A stretch of DNA of 46,978 bases from positions 1-46,978 of the forward strand of contig JANNSU010000062.1 in NCBI GenBank assembly GCA_031394355.1, written 5' to 3'. Under the pieces are notes generated by a model, which saw only the letters and a list, made by a program, of their open reading frames with translations, was not told where the DNA came from and did not search any database. Position 1 is the stretch's first letter, and every line of letters starts with the position of its first letter. Position numbers and translations under genes: made by a program. The DNA is from JAEUMY01 sp031394355 (lineage in GTDB: Bacteria; Pseudomonadota; Gammaproteobacteria; Burkholderiales; Usitatibacteraceae). This document shows, piece after piece, positions 1 through 6,890 of this stretch.

Positions 1-40
1 ATGCGTTACCAACCAACTCAAAGCGAGAGGGGTGTCCACC

Positions 41-1051
41 ATGAAGATTACGACGATAGGTCTGGATTTGGCAAAGAACGTCTTTCAGGTTCACGGCGTG
101 GATGCTGCGGGCAAAGTGGTGCTGACCCGGCAATTGAAGCGATCGCAAGTACTGCCATTCTTTGCCAGGGTCGAGCCTTGTCTGGTGGGCATGGAGGCCT
201 GCGCTGGTGCCCACTATTGGGCGCGTGCACTGGGCAGTCACGGGCACACCATTCGTCTGATGGCGCCGCAGTTTGTGAAGCCCTATCTCAAGGCGAACAA
301 GAACGATGCCCGCGATGCCGAAGCCATCTGCGAGGCGGTGACCCGGCCGACGATGCGTTTCGTGGCGGTGAAGAGCGTGGACCAGCAGGCGGTGTTGTCG
401 CTGCACCGCATCCGCGACGGTCTGGTGGCCTCGCGCACGGCACTTATCAACCAGTTGCGCGGCCTGCTGGCCGAATTTGGGGTGGTGATCCCGCAAGGGC
501 GCAGCCGACTCGAAGGTCTCTTGCCTGCCGTGATTCAGGATACAGACAACGTCGTGCCGACACTCCTCAAGTCGGCACTCTCCGGCATGCGTGACCACCT
601 CCTCGGCTTGAATGCGCGCATTGCCGAACTGGAAGGTCAGATCAAAGCCTGGCATCACGCCCAGGCCACCAGCCGGGAGCTGGCTCGCGTGCCGGGCATT
701 GGTCCCTTGACAGCCACTGCTACCGTGGCCACTACCGGGGATGCGCGGGTCTTTGGAAACAGCCGCGCCTTTGCCGCCTGGCTTGGCATCGTGCCCGGGC
801 AGCACAGCAGTGGCGGCAAGGAACGGCTTCTGGGTATCACCAAGCGGGGAGACGGTTATTTGCGCAAGCTCTTCATCCACGGGGCCAGAGCGGTGGTGAG
901 CCAGCACCGACCCGGAAAGGATGTCTGGCTGGATGCCCTCTTGGCCAGGCGACCCCGGAATGTGGCCATCGTCGCCGTCGCACACCGCAATGCGCGCATC
1001 GCGTGGGCACTCATGGCACATCAAGGCACTTATCACGCCCGCACCCAATAA
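41..1051 (+). CDS. IS110/IS1111-family DEDD transposase (recombinase)
   Basis: A 336-residue protein of the usual IS110 length that catalyses cut-out and insertion of its own element. The N-terminal RuvC-like DEDD domain shows GLDLAKN (first Asp), GMEACAG (Glu) and KNDARDAEAI (Asp pair). The C-terminal Transposase_20 part begins at VPGIGPLTA, and its GQHSSGGKERLLGITKRGD stretch holds the conserved serine region. I chose ATG 41 over an in-frame GTG at 32 because GAGAGGGG lies just upstream and MKITTIGLD is the usual family start. The frame is intact, so the element could be active. Family members are now known to be guided by an RNA from the element's own non-coding end. Confidence 0.93.
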   Translation: MKITTIGLDLAKNVFQVHGVDAAGKVVLTRQLKRSQVLPFFARVEPCLVGMEACAGAHYWARALGSHGHTIRLMAPQFVKPYLKANKNDARDAEAICEAVTRPTMRFVAVKSVDQQAVLSLHRIRDGLVASRTALINQLRGLLAEFGVVIPQGRSRLEGLLPAVIQDTDNVVPTLLKSALSGMRDHLLGLNARIAELEGQIKAWHHAQATSRELARVPGIGPLTATATVATTGDARVFGNSRAFAAWLGIVPGQHSSGGKERLLGITKRGDGYLRKLFIHGARAVVSQHRPGKDVWLDALLARRPRNVAIVAVAHRNARIAWALMAHQGTYHARTQ

Positions 1052-1059
1052 CCTGAACC

Positions 1060-1305
1060 AGAACAAAAGCGTTTTGCAAGGAGATCGACAGTGATGGGAA
1101 CACGGACCGCTCCGTGGCGGGAACAAACCTGCTGGATTCCGCGGATGCTCAAGCAATCCGCCAAGCCGATGAGGTCCCCGCTCGCGCATGCTCCATCAGG
1201 GCCAGAAGTCCCCGACTTCACCAAAGGCCGGATATACGGTTGCATAGCAGGTCTGCTTACCTCGCTCGAAATCTCGTTGCCAAACCGGGGGCGTCCATAT
1301 ACGGA
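1060..1305 (+). ncRNA. candidate guide (seek/bridge) RNA region of the IS1111-like element
   Basis: The stretch after the transposase has no convincing gene. In the IS1111 subgroup the guide RNA is, to my knowledge, encoded in this downstream end, whereas classic IS110 elements carry it upstream. I cannot fold the RNA or map its target loops by eye. The boundaries are inferred only from the transposase stop and the second ATATACGG repeat. Confidence 0.35.
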
Positions 1306-1333
1306 ATCCATCGTCGCTACAGCGAAATTCTGG

Positions 1334-1353
1334 ACTCCGGCTTTCGCCGGAGT
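1334..1353. repeat. extragenic hairpin (ACTCCGGC-TTTC-GCCGGAGT)
   Basis: A perfect 8-bp stem with a TTTC loop sits between the IS element and the convergent ABC ATPase gene. It resembles the 'tggattccggctttcgccgg' type of dispersed hairpin common in proteobacterial genomes. A related fragment (TGGATTCCGGC) occurs near 14311. It may separate the two convergent transcription units, but it has no clear T-tract. Confidence 0.6.
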
Positions 1354-1382
1354 GACGATATTTGCCTTCGCCGTGTGCGCTC

Positions 1383-2147
1383 TCAAGTCAGTGGAGCAAA
1401 AGCCGTAATGAGATTTGAATCGGGCAGGCCATAAAGTTCCAGAATGCGCTGCTGATCAAGCTCCGCAGCGCCAATCGGCCCGGTCATCACGCCCGAACGC
1501 GTGAGCAAAATCCGGTTGGCACACTGCTTCGCATGCTCCGGATGATGCGTACAAAACAGCACCGACTTCCCCGCCTCCTTCAATCGCTTGATCTCAGCCA
1601 ACACCATCAATTGATTCCCGTAATCGAGATTGGCGGTCGGCTCGTCGAGTATGAACACCCGTGCCTCGGTCGCCAGCGCCCGGGCGATTAGCACCAGTTG
1701 CTGCTCGCCACCAGAAAGCTCATCAAACGGGCGATCCGCCAGATGCTCAATGCGTAACTGCTTCAACGCCGCCTCCGCAACCTCGCGATCTTTCGGTCCC
1801 GGACTTGCGAATATTCGCAGGTGCGCGGTGCGGCCCATCAGCACCACATCGCGCGCGGCAAACGGGAAGTAGCTGTCGTGCGACTGTGGCACATAGGTCT
1901 GCGTGCGTGCCATCTCCGCTTGCGAATATTCGCCTAGCGGCTTGCCCATCAGCTTGATCTCGCCGGCGTGCGGCGGCAGCAGGCCGAGCAGTGTGCGGAA
2001 GAGCGTGGTCTTGCCCGCGCCATTGGGGCCGAGTACGGCCATGACTTCATTCTCATGCAATGCAAAGGTGAAGCCGCGCCCCACGGTCTTGCCGCGGAAG
2101 CCGTAGTCGAGGTTATCAACCTCAAGGATGGGGCGCAAGGCGATCAC
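1383..2147 (-). CDS. FecE/BtuD-type ABC transporter ATP-binding protein
   Basis: A 254-residue ATPase that would power import of an iron-chelate, cobalamin or possibly molybdate ligand with the FecCD permease upstream. Walker A GPNGAGKTT is at 40-48, the signature LSGGEQQ at 144-150 and Walker B FILDEP at 165-170 followed by TANLD. The start is GTG, six bases after the RDD-pilin gene stop, so all three genes are probably one operon. Two copies of the iterated palindrome are embedded, giving E-Y-S-Q at 73-76 and R-I-F-A at 111-114, with no length change relative to the family. No substrate-binding protein is adjacent, so the substrate is unknown. The molybdate/tungstate context makes a MolBC-like role conceivable. 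Confidence 0.9.
   Translation of the reverse strand: MIALRPILEVDNLDYGFRGKTVGRGFTFALHENEVMAVLGPNGAGKTTLFRTLLGLLPPHAGEIKLMGKPLGEYSQAEMARTQTYVPQSHDSYFPFAARDVVLMGRTAHLRIFASPGPKDREVAEAALKQLRIEHLADRPFDELSGGEQQLVLIARALATEARVFILDEPTANLDYGNQLMVLAEIKRLKEAGKSVLFCTHHPEHAKQCANRILLTRSGVMTGPIGAAELDQQRILELYGLPDSNLITAFAPLT
1807..1818. repeat. iterated palindrome GCGAATATTCGC, copy 1
   Basis: Exact 12-bp match with T before and A after (full 14-mer). It is inside the ABC ATPase gene and read as R-I-F-A. Confidence 0.95.
1922..1933. repeat. iterated palindrome GCGAATATTCGC, copy 2
   Basis: Exact 12-bp match, flanked by T and C. It is inside the ABC ATPase gene, read as E-Y-S with the next codon Gln. Confidence 0.95.
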
Positions 2148-2153
2148 TGGCTC

Positions 2154-2978
2154 TCAACGGCAGGAAACAGGCAGCCACTGCGGGCGGATATTGTCCGCGC
2201 CACATTTCCATTTCAGGCCATTGTTCTCGATCCTTGGCGTGAAGTGGAGGGTGCCAGGGGGAACCAGGTCGCGCGTTTTCAGCTCGATGCGGCCGTTCGC
2301 AAACACAGCACCGGCTGCGGTCGCGTTGTCAAAGTACCCTGACAGATCAGACTGGGATCTGGGCAGTTCTCCCTTCCGCTCAAAGTAGTCTTCCACGTCC
2401 AGTTTCGCCATGCTGCCCAGGTTCACCATCTGGGCGGTCTTCGCGCGATTCACATAGTCCTGATAAGCGGGAATTGCAATCGCGGCCAGTATCCCGAGAA
2501 CGAAGACGAATGGCAGGATGCCGGCCAGGATGATCACTAGCCAGGTAGGCGCGCCCTTGCCGGGTTGATGGCGGACCACCGTCGAAACCGCGAGGTCATG
2601 CAGACCCTGTTTGCGTTCCGTGAACGCCGCGGGCAGGAAGAAGATCAACCATGTGATGACTGACAGCAGATGGCCCAGCAGCTTCAGCAGCTGGCGCCCG
2701 AGCGATAGCCCGAAGCTGATGCGCTCCCCGGAGACTGTCTCGACACGGATGCCGCATGCCATCTTTCCGGGGGTTGCGCGATGTGGAGAGGACTCGAACC
2801 ACGCGCCATAGATCACAGCGATGATGATGCCGCCAACCCCGAAGGTGAAGGCGCCGATCAGCATCACTGGCAGGATCAGAATCAGGTTATCGACCATGGT
2901 GGCAGCCACTCGCCGCCAGAAACCGGAGTAGGGCCAAGCCGCGGACTCGTTGACGGTGTCGCTTGTCATTTCACTCAT
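2154..2978 (-). CDS. RDD-domain membrane protein fused to a type IV pilin-like domain
   Basis: A 274-residue protein of two joined parts. Residues about 15-135 are an RDD domain (FWRRVAATMVD with Asp30, two membrane helices, then KQGLHDLA). Residues about 146-175 form a hydrophobic helix ending LAAIAIPAYQDYV, the sequence seen at the start of mature type IV pilins. A soluble tail follows with two cysteines near the C-terminus (WKC and LPVSC) spaced like a pilin disulfide loop. No prepilin cleavage motif precedes the helix, so the pilin-like part is probably a fixed membrane anchor and sensor. It lies between the permease and ATPase genes of one ABC system. Function unknown. Confidence 0.75.
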   Translation of the reverse strand: MSEMTSDTVNESAAWPYSGFWRRVAATMVDNLILILPVMLIGAFTFGVGGIIIAVIYGAWFESSPHRATPGKMACGIRVETVSGERISFGLSLGRQLLKLLGHLLSVITWLIFFLPAAFTERKQGLHDLAVSTVVRHQPGKGAPTWLVIILAGILPFVFVLGILAAIAIPAYQDYVNRAKTAQMVNLGSMAKLDVEDYFERKGELPRSQSDLSGYFDNATAAGAVFANGRIELKTRDLVPPGTLHFTPRIENNGLKWKCGADNIRPQWLPVSCR

Positions 2979-3024
2979 GTTGCTCCTCCCTTTGTGTGAT
3001 TTGATTTGTCCTGCAAACAGGGGT

Positions 3025-4071
3025 TCAGGATCGCCTCGCCGTGCGCCAAAGCAACCAGATGAAGAACGGCGTGCCCAGCAGCGCGGTGAGCACGCCCGGC
3101 GGAATCTCGATGTTGGCCATGGTGCGCGCCACCGTGTCCACGGCCAGCATGAACGTGGCGCCGAGGATCATGGTGACGGGCAGCAGGCGCGCGAACTCGG
3201 GGCCGACCAGCATGCGCGCGGCGTGCGGGATGACGAGGCCGATCCAGCCGATCACGCCCGCGATGGCGACAGCGGCGGCGGTCATGAGTGTTGCGCAGGC
3301 CACGACGATGATGCGAAGCTGTGTCACGTTCACGCCCAGAGCCCGCGCCTCGTCATCCGAGAGTGAGAGCAGGTTGATGCGCCAGCGCAGGAAGTAGAGC
3401 GGCACCAGCGACACCGCGATGGAGAGCGCCGCCCACTTCACGTCCGCAGGCGAGATGCTCGCGAGCGAACCCAGCAGCCAGAACGTGATGGCGGGGAGCT
3501 GGTTGTAGGGATCGGCCAAGTACTTGATGAGCGCGATGCCGGAACCCAGCAGCGTGCCGACGACCACGCCGCAAAGGATGAGCGTGAGGATGGGGTCGCG
3601 CCCCCGAACGACACTGCCAATCGCGTAGATCAGCAATACGGCGATCAGCCCGCCCGCGAACGCCATGCCCTGAATGGCGAGCACCGGCAACGACAGGAAG
3701 ATAGCCAGCACCGCGCCCAGCGATGCGCCCGCCGAAACGCCGAGGATGTCCGGCGACACAAGCGGGTTCCTGAACATGTTCTGGTACGTGGCACCGGCCG
3801 CAGCGAGTGCAGCACCCACCAAGAGTGCTGCGAATATTCGCGGTCCGCGGATCTGCATGACCACGGTTTCCATGTTGGCCGGCAGCGCGTGAGCGCCGCC
3901 CGTTAGCTTGGCCCAGAGGATGGTTGTCAGTTCGCTCGGCCCCACGGGGAAGCGGCCGACGACGAAGGCGATCACCACCATGGCGAGCAGGGCGGAGAGG
4001 GCGATCAGGAGGGTGGGGAGGGGTTTGGTCACGAAGAGTGCAGCGAATATTCGCATTGCGAATATTCGCAC
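3025..4071 (-). CDS. FecCD-family ABC transporter permease
   Basis: A 348-residue permease with about ten hydrophobic segments. Family hallmarks are PRIFAALLVGAALAAAG, FRNPLVSPDILGVSAGA, LGVNVTQLR and GVIGWIGLVIPHAAR. It would move an iron-siderophore, B12, heme or molybdate-type ligand across the inner membrane with the ATPase at 1383. The start is ambiguous: GTG at 4071 or ATG at 4056, neither with a good ribosome-binding site, and an in-frame stop lies farther upstream. Both candidate starts lie in a tandem pair of the iterated palindrome, giving a duplicated M-R-I-F-A N-terminus. A third copy encodes R-I-F-A in the PRIFAALL motif. Confidence 0.9.
   Translation of the reverse strand: MRIFAMRIFAALFVTKPLPTLLIALSALLAMVVIAFVVGRFPVGPSELTTILWAKLTGGAHALPANMETVVMQIRGPRIFAALLVGAALAAAGATYQNMFRNPLVSPDILGVSAGASLGAVLAIFLSLPVLAIQGMAFAGGLIAVLLIYAIGSVVRGRDPILTLILCGVVVGTLLGSGIALIKYLADPYNQLPAITFWLLGSLASISPADVKWAALSIAVSLVPLYFLRWRINLLSLSDDEARALGVNVTQLRIIVVACATLMTAAAVAIAGVIGWIGLVIPHAARMLVGPEFARLLPVTMILGATFMLAVDTVARTMANIEIPPGVLTALLGTPFFIWLLWRTARRS
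3830..3841. repeat. iterated palindrome GCGAATATTCGC, copy 3
   Basis: Exact match, flanked by T and G. It is inside the FecCD permease, read as R-I-F-A in a conserved membrane segment. Confidence 0.95.
4043..4054. repeat. iterated palindrome GCGAATATTCGC, copy 4 (tandem pair)
   Basis: Exact match, three bases from copy 5. It encodes the second R-I-F-A of the permease N-terminus. It is the only copy not preceded by T on the plus strand. Confidence 0.95.
4058..4069. repeat. iterated palindrome GCGAATATTCGC, copy 5 (tandem pair)
   Basis: Exact 14-mer TGCGAATATTCGCA. It overlaps the first codons of the FecCD permease, directly after the GTG start candidate. Confidence 0.95.
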
Positions 4072-4158
4072 AGGGGCACTGTCGGCATCAGTGGACTTGC
4101 GTTGGCCCGCTACGATGACGCAGCCCGGCTGCCTGAAAATTCAACCCGCTCTCGATAA

Positions 4159-4458
4159 CTAGGCGGCCAGCAGCGAGCATCGCTGGATGTTGGCCAGTTC
4201 CTTCTTGAGGGCTTTTTTGGCGATGGCGGTGTCATACGCAACCTGGCCACGCAGCCACCAGCCGTCGGAGAGGCCAAAGTAACGGCAGAGCCTGAGGTCA
4301 GTGTCCGCAGTGATGGCGCGCTTGCCTGAGACGATTTCACCGATCCGTTGTGGCGGTACGCCAATTTCCTTGGCGAGACGATACTTGGTCAGGCCCAGAG
4401 GCTTCAGGAATTCTTCTTCGAGCATCTCGCCAGGTGTGACAGGGAGTACGGTGCGCAT
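4159..4458 (-). CDS. higA: HigA-family antitoxin (XRE helix-turn-helix), orphan
   Basis: A 99-residue protein matching the HigA addiction-module antidote family: PGEMLEEEFLKPLGLTKYRLA, then the helix-turn-helix (VPPQRIGEIVSGKRAITADTDLRL) and FGLSDGWWLRGQ. Such antitoxins bind and neutralise HigB and repress their own operon. ATG 4458 lies 11 bases after the remnant of higB, the normal higBA order. The toxin is broken, so this gene is an orphan antitoxin that may persist as a repressor or as a guard against other HigB copies. Confidence 0.9.
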   Translation of the reverse strand: MRTVLPVTPGEMLEEEFLKPLGLTKYRLAKEIGVPPQRIGEIVSGKRAITADTDLRLCRYFGLSDGWWLRGQVAYDTAIAKKALKKELANIQRCSLLAA

Positions 4459-4469
4459 GGTGTTGTCCT

Positions 4470-4647
4470 TCAGTGATAGTCGACGATCTCGACGTCCGTG
4501 GCGCCTTCAGCCGTCCAGACAAAGCAGACTCGCCACTGTTGGTTGATGCGAATGCTGTGTTGTCCCTTCCGATCCTTCTTGAGCGCTTCACGCGCTGTCC
4601 TACAAATGGGGTTTGGGTATCCGGCACTTAAAGTTCTTGATAGGCAC
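4470..4647 (-). pseudogene. higB: higB toxin remnant (frameshift plus internal deletion)
   Basis: On the minus strand, GTG at 4647 opens a HigB-like start (PIKNFKC). After about one base of shift the reading continues as DTQTPFVGQRVKR. The third frame then gives the conserved tail ALKKDRKGQHSIRINQQWR and CFVWTAEGATDVEIVDYH, ending in TGA at 4470-4472. Intact HigB proteins are about 92 residues, but only 178 bases remain. About 100 bases are therefore missing from the middle, and no single frame encodes the toxin. Confidence 0.82.
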
Positions 4648-4716
4648 GGCTGGCGATACTAACGCGTGGCGTGCTTAGTGCAAAGTGACTGACAGCTGCC
4701 GTCTCTGCTGAATTGC

Positions 4717-4743
4717 CCCGGATTTCGCTGCGCTGCATCCGGG
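4717..4743. repeat. extragenic hairpin (CCCGGAT ... ATCCGGG)
   Basis: A 7-bp stem with a 13-base loop, of the widespread 'cccggatttcgctgcgctgcatccggg' kind often found between genes. It lies in the gene-free stretch between the higB remnant and the exported protein gene. Confidence 0.6.
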
Positions 4744-4745
4744 CT

Positions 4746-4812
4746 ACGAGTGCTGTCCAGCAGCTCGGTGCGGCAGGCGAAGCAGTAGTTCTCGTCGAGG
4801 AGGTGAATGCAT
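4746..4812 (-). pseudogene. fragment related to the PBP-like end of the ModE-type regulator
   Basis: Read on the minus strand, this stretch gives HLLDENYCFACRTELLDS. That resembles PLFEEDYYFACRADQMES in the intact regulator at 5715-6773. The match is short and no start or full domain accompanies it. It probably marks a partly deleted copy or paralogue of that regulator. An accidental match is possible. Confidence 0.4.
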
Positions 4813-4826
4813 CCTGCGTTCGGCAT

Positions 4827-5555
4827 TCAATTCCAGTAGCTCTCCCAAGGTTTATTCAACCTGAATGACATCGGCTTCTCTGCGCTGAAATCAAGGCGAC
4901 GGCCCAGTTCAGAGCTGGTTATGGAAAAGGTTGATTGGCCTTGCTGGTTGGCAGAGTTGAAGACCAATTTTGCAACAACCGTACCTTTCTGCACTGACTC
5001 AAGAAGCGTGCTCGGCGTTACCGAAACTGCATAGTGCACCTCAACGGTTCCGGTTGGATAAAGCATGAAGAAATTTTCCTTCTGAGCGGAGCGCTGATCG
5101 TGGTGTTGGCCACTGTCAGTGAACTGATACGTTGAGTTTGGGCCGAATTCCAAGTAGCCGAGGTAGAAGCTGACCCTAGAAGAGTTTGGAAGCGTTGACA
5201 TCTCATAGGTGCCAAGTAGATTGGCCGCAACCGGGTTCTTGGTCTGAACAAGCCGGAAGTACCTCTTGGTCCTTGAGTTGAAGAAATAGGGCCCTGAGAG
5301 AGGATGGAAGGTCAATACACCATCAGGCAGGTCCCATTCGGGCATGCTCAGGCCCGAGCCGGCGACGCGAGAAGGTGGCCCAAGCTGGTTGCCCAAGATT
5401 TCAAGAACCAGCTCCGGATTTGCACCCTGGATCCTTGCCGATAGTGTTTGAATCGACTTTGGCGCTTCGGCGATCTTGGTGGTCTGAGCTCCAGCCATCG
5501 TTACTGCGGCAAGCAGTAGCAAGGTGGAGAGCAGTGCAGATTTCAGATTACGCAT
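4827..5555 (-). CDS. exported protein of unknown function
   Basis: I do not recognise this 242-residue protein. Residues 1-23 form a clear Sec signal peptide (MRNLKSALLSTLLLLAAVTM, then AGAQ), so it is periplasmic or exported. The mature part is soluble and rich in Ser, Thr and aromatics (for example GPYFFNSRTKRYFRLVQTKN), suggesting a beta-rich fold with no catalytic motif I can name. Its base composition looks nearer 48-50% GC than the 60% or more of its neighbours. Together with the toxin remnants alongside, this suggests transfer from elsewhere. ATG 5555 is the natural start, because the signal peptide begins there. Confidence 0.7.
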   Translation of the reverse strand: MRNLKSALLSTLLLLAAVTMAGAQTTKIAEAPKSIQTLSARIQGANPELVLEILGNQLGPPSRVAGSGLSMPEWDLPDGVLTFHPLSGPYFFNSRTKRYFRLVQTKNPVAANLLGTYEMSTLPNSSRVSFYLGYLEFGPNSTYQFTDSGQHHDQRSAQKENFFMLYPTGTVEVHYAVSVTPSTLLESVQKGTVVAKLVFNSANQQGQSTFSITSSELGRRLDFSAEKPMSFRLNKPWESYWN

Positions 5556-5578
5556 CCCGACTCCATGTTCCGTTCTTT

Positions 5579-5590
5579 GCGGATATTCGC
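5579..5590. repeat. one-mismatch variant of the iterated palindrome (GCGGATATTCGC)
   Basis: Differs from GCGAATATTCGC at one base. It lies in the 159-base gap between the exported protein and the regulator gene. It could be a decayed or nascent copy. Confidence 0.6.
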
Positions 5591-5714
5591 AATTGGTGTG
5601 GGGTCAATTCAGTCCGTTTCAATACACCAAAATCTCCCACTCCGGCTCCACCGCCCGTGCGACAAATGCCATCGTCCCACCATGTCCAGACGCCCCCTCA
5701 ATCATGTCTGGCTG

Positions 5715-6773
5715 TCAGACCAGCGACTCTGCTGGAGTTAGCACCTCGCCCATTGAGTCGGCCGCATAGCCCTTGAGCTTTCGCAGCTGATTGCGCCAGC
5801 CCGCTTTGCCCAAATGCCCCACGAGCGAGCGCATCGCCGCCGACTCCATTTGGTCCGCGCGGCAAGCGAAGTAGTAGTCCTCCTCAAACAGCGGCAGAAA
5901 GTCGAGCCCGAACTGATGCGCCGCCGCCGCAATCCCCAACCCTGCGTCCGCTTGCCCGCTGGCAATCGTCGCGGCCACGGCGAGATGGGTGTACTCCTCA
6001 TGGTCGTAGCCGTTGATGCGCGAGGGCTTGATGCCTTCCTGTGCCAGCAACTGATCCAGCGCATGACGCGTGCCGGCGCCGCGCTGGCGGTTGATGAAGC
6101 GGACCTTGCTGCGCGCGATGTCGGCCAGCTTGCGGATGCCGAGCGGATTGCCCGCCGCAACAATCAGGCCCTGAGAGCGGCGGACGAATCGGATGAGCAT
6201 GTGCTTCTTCCCCAGCCGCTCGCGGCAGGCACGCACTTCGTCCGGCATGGAGGATGAAACGTGGAAGCCCGCCAGCTCCACCTCACCAGCCACCAGTGCG
6301 ACGAGGCTGGGCTCGCTGCCTGCAAAACGAATGTCCAGTCGCGGCCCGCCAGCCTTGGCGAGACTGTCCCTGAACGCCGTGAGTGCAAGATCGTGGCTCG
6401 CTGCCATGGTGAGGCGGTGGCCGTCGGCGTCGAGCACTTGCGCCAGCTCGCGCTCCAGCTCGGCGGAAAGGCTCTGCAGTTGCGGCGTCAGCCGGGCCTG
6501 CACCCGCTTCTGCGCCCAGAGGAGTTTTTCGCCGAGCGGGGTCAGCCGCGTGCCGCGCCCGCGCTCCATGATGACGAGCTGCTGGCCGAAGAGCTTTTCC
6601 CAACGGCCGATGAGTCCCCAGGCGTAGCGGTACGACAACCCGGCGCGACTGACCGCTGCGCGGAGCGACCCTTCCTGATGCACACCTTCCAGCATGGCGA
6701 AGAGCTGCGCCTCGCCGGATTTGGAGACCGGCTGGCCGGGCAGCCAGGAATAATGAAAGCTGACTTCAAACAT
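5715..6773 (-). CDS. ModE-like winged-helix regulator with PBP-like ligand domain
   Basis: A 352-residue regulator. Residues about 15-100 are a LysR/ModE-type winged helix (EGSLRAAVSRAGLSYRYAWGLIGRWEKLF, then RGRGTRLTPLGEKLL). Residues about 118-340 are a periplasmic-binding-protein-like domain (INRQRGAGTRHALDQLL, EEDYYFACRADQ). The family senses small ligands such as oxyanions. It is divergent from tupBCA across a 117-base intergenic region, so it most likely controls tungstate uptake, as TunR-type regulators do elsewhere. That assignment is inferred from position. ATG 6773 is the likely start. Confidence 0.85.
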   Translation of the reverse strand: MFEVSFHYSWLPGQPVSKSGEAQLFAMLEGVHQEGSLRAAVSRAGLSYRYAWGLIGRWEKLFGQQLVIMERGRGTRLTPLGEKLLWAQKRVQARLTPQLQSLSAELERELAQVLDADGHRLTMAASHDLALTAFRDSLAKAGGPRLDIRFAGSEPSLVALVAGEVELAGFHVSSSMPDEVRACRERLGKKHMLIRFVRRSQGLIVAAGNPLGIRKLADIARSKVRFINRQRGAGTRHALDQLLAQEGIKPSRINGYDHEEYTHLAVAATIASGQADAGLGIAAAAHQFGLDFLPLFEEDYYFACRADQMESAAMRSLVGHLGKAGWRNQLRKLKGYAADSMGEVLTPAESLV

Positions 6774-6812
6774 GCTTTGCAGAGCTTATTTGTATTGAAG
6801 ATGTGAGCCTAT

Positions 6813-6848
6813 AGCATAAGCCTCCCTTACTTCAAGAAAAGTTATGCT
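6813..6848. promoter_or_regulatory. candidate operator in the regulator-tupB intergenic region
   Basis: The inverted repeat AGCATAA (6813-6819) / TTATGCT (6842-6848) is perfect. Its arms are 29 bp apart centre to centre, close to three helical turns, so they lie on the same DNA face. It lies between the divergent regulator and tupB starts, where an autoregulated operator would be expected. The binding protein is inferred. Confidence 0.45.
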
Positions 6849-6890
6849 CAGCTCAGCCAGTTTGATGGCTTGGCAGCTTGAGCGCCATCG

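Larger units (their letters stand above)
1..1310 (+). mobile_element. IS110-family (IS1111-like) insertion sequence, left end cut by window
   Basis: A DEDD transposase gene is followed by about 260 bases of non-coding DNA before the neighbouring gene. A long downstream non-coding end is what I know of the IS1111 subgroup. The octamer ATATACGG occurs twice in that end (1232-1239 and 1297-1304), compatible with subterminal repeats. The left terminus lies outside the window and the right end near 1310 is an estimate. The neighbouring ABC gene at 1383 is not interrupted. Confidence 0.7.
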
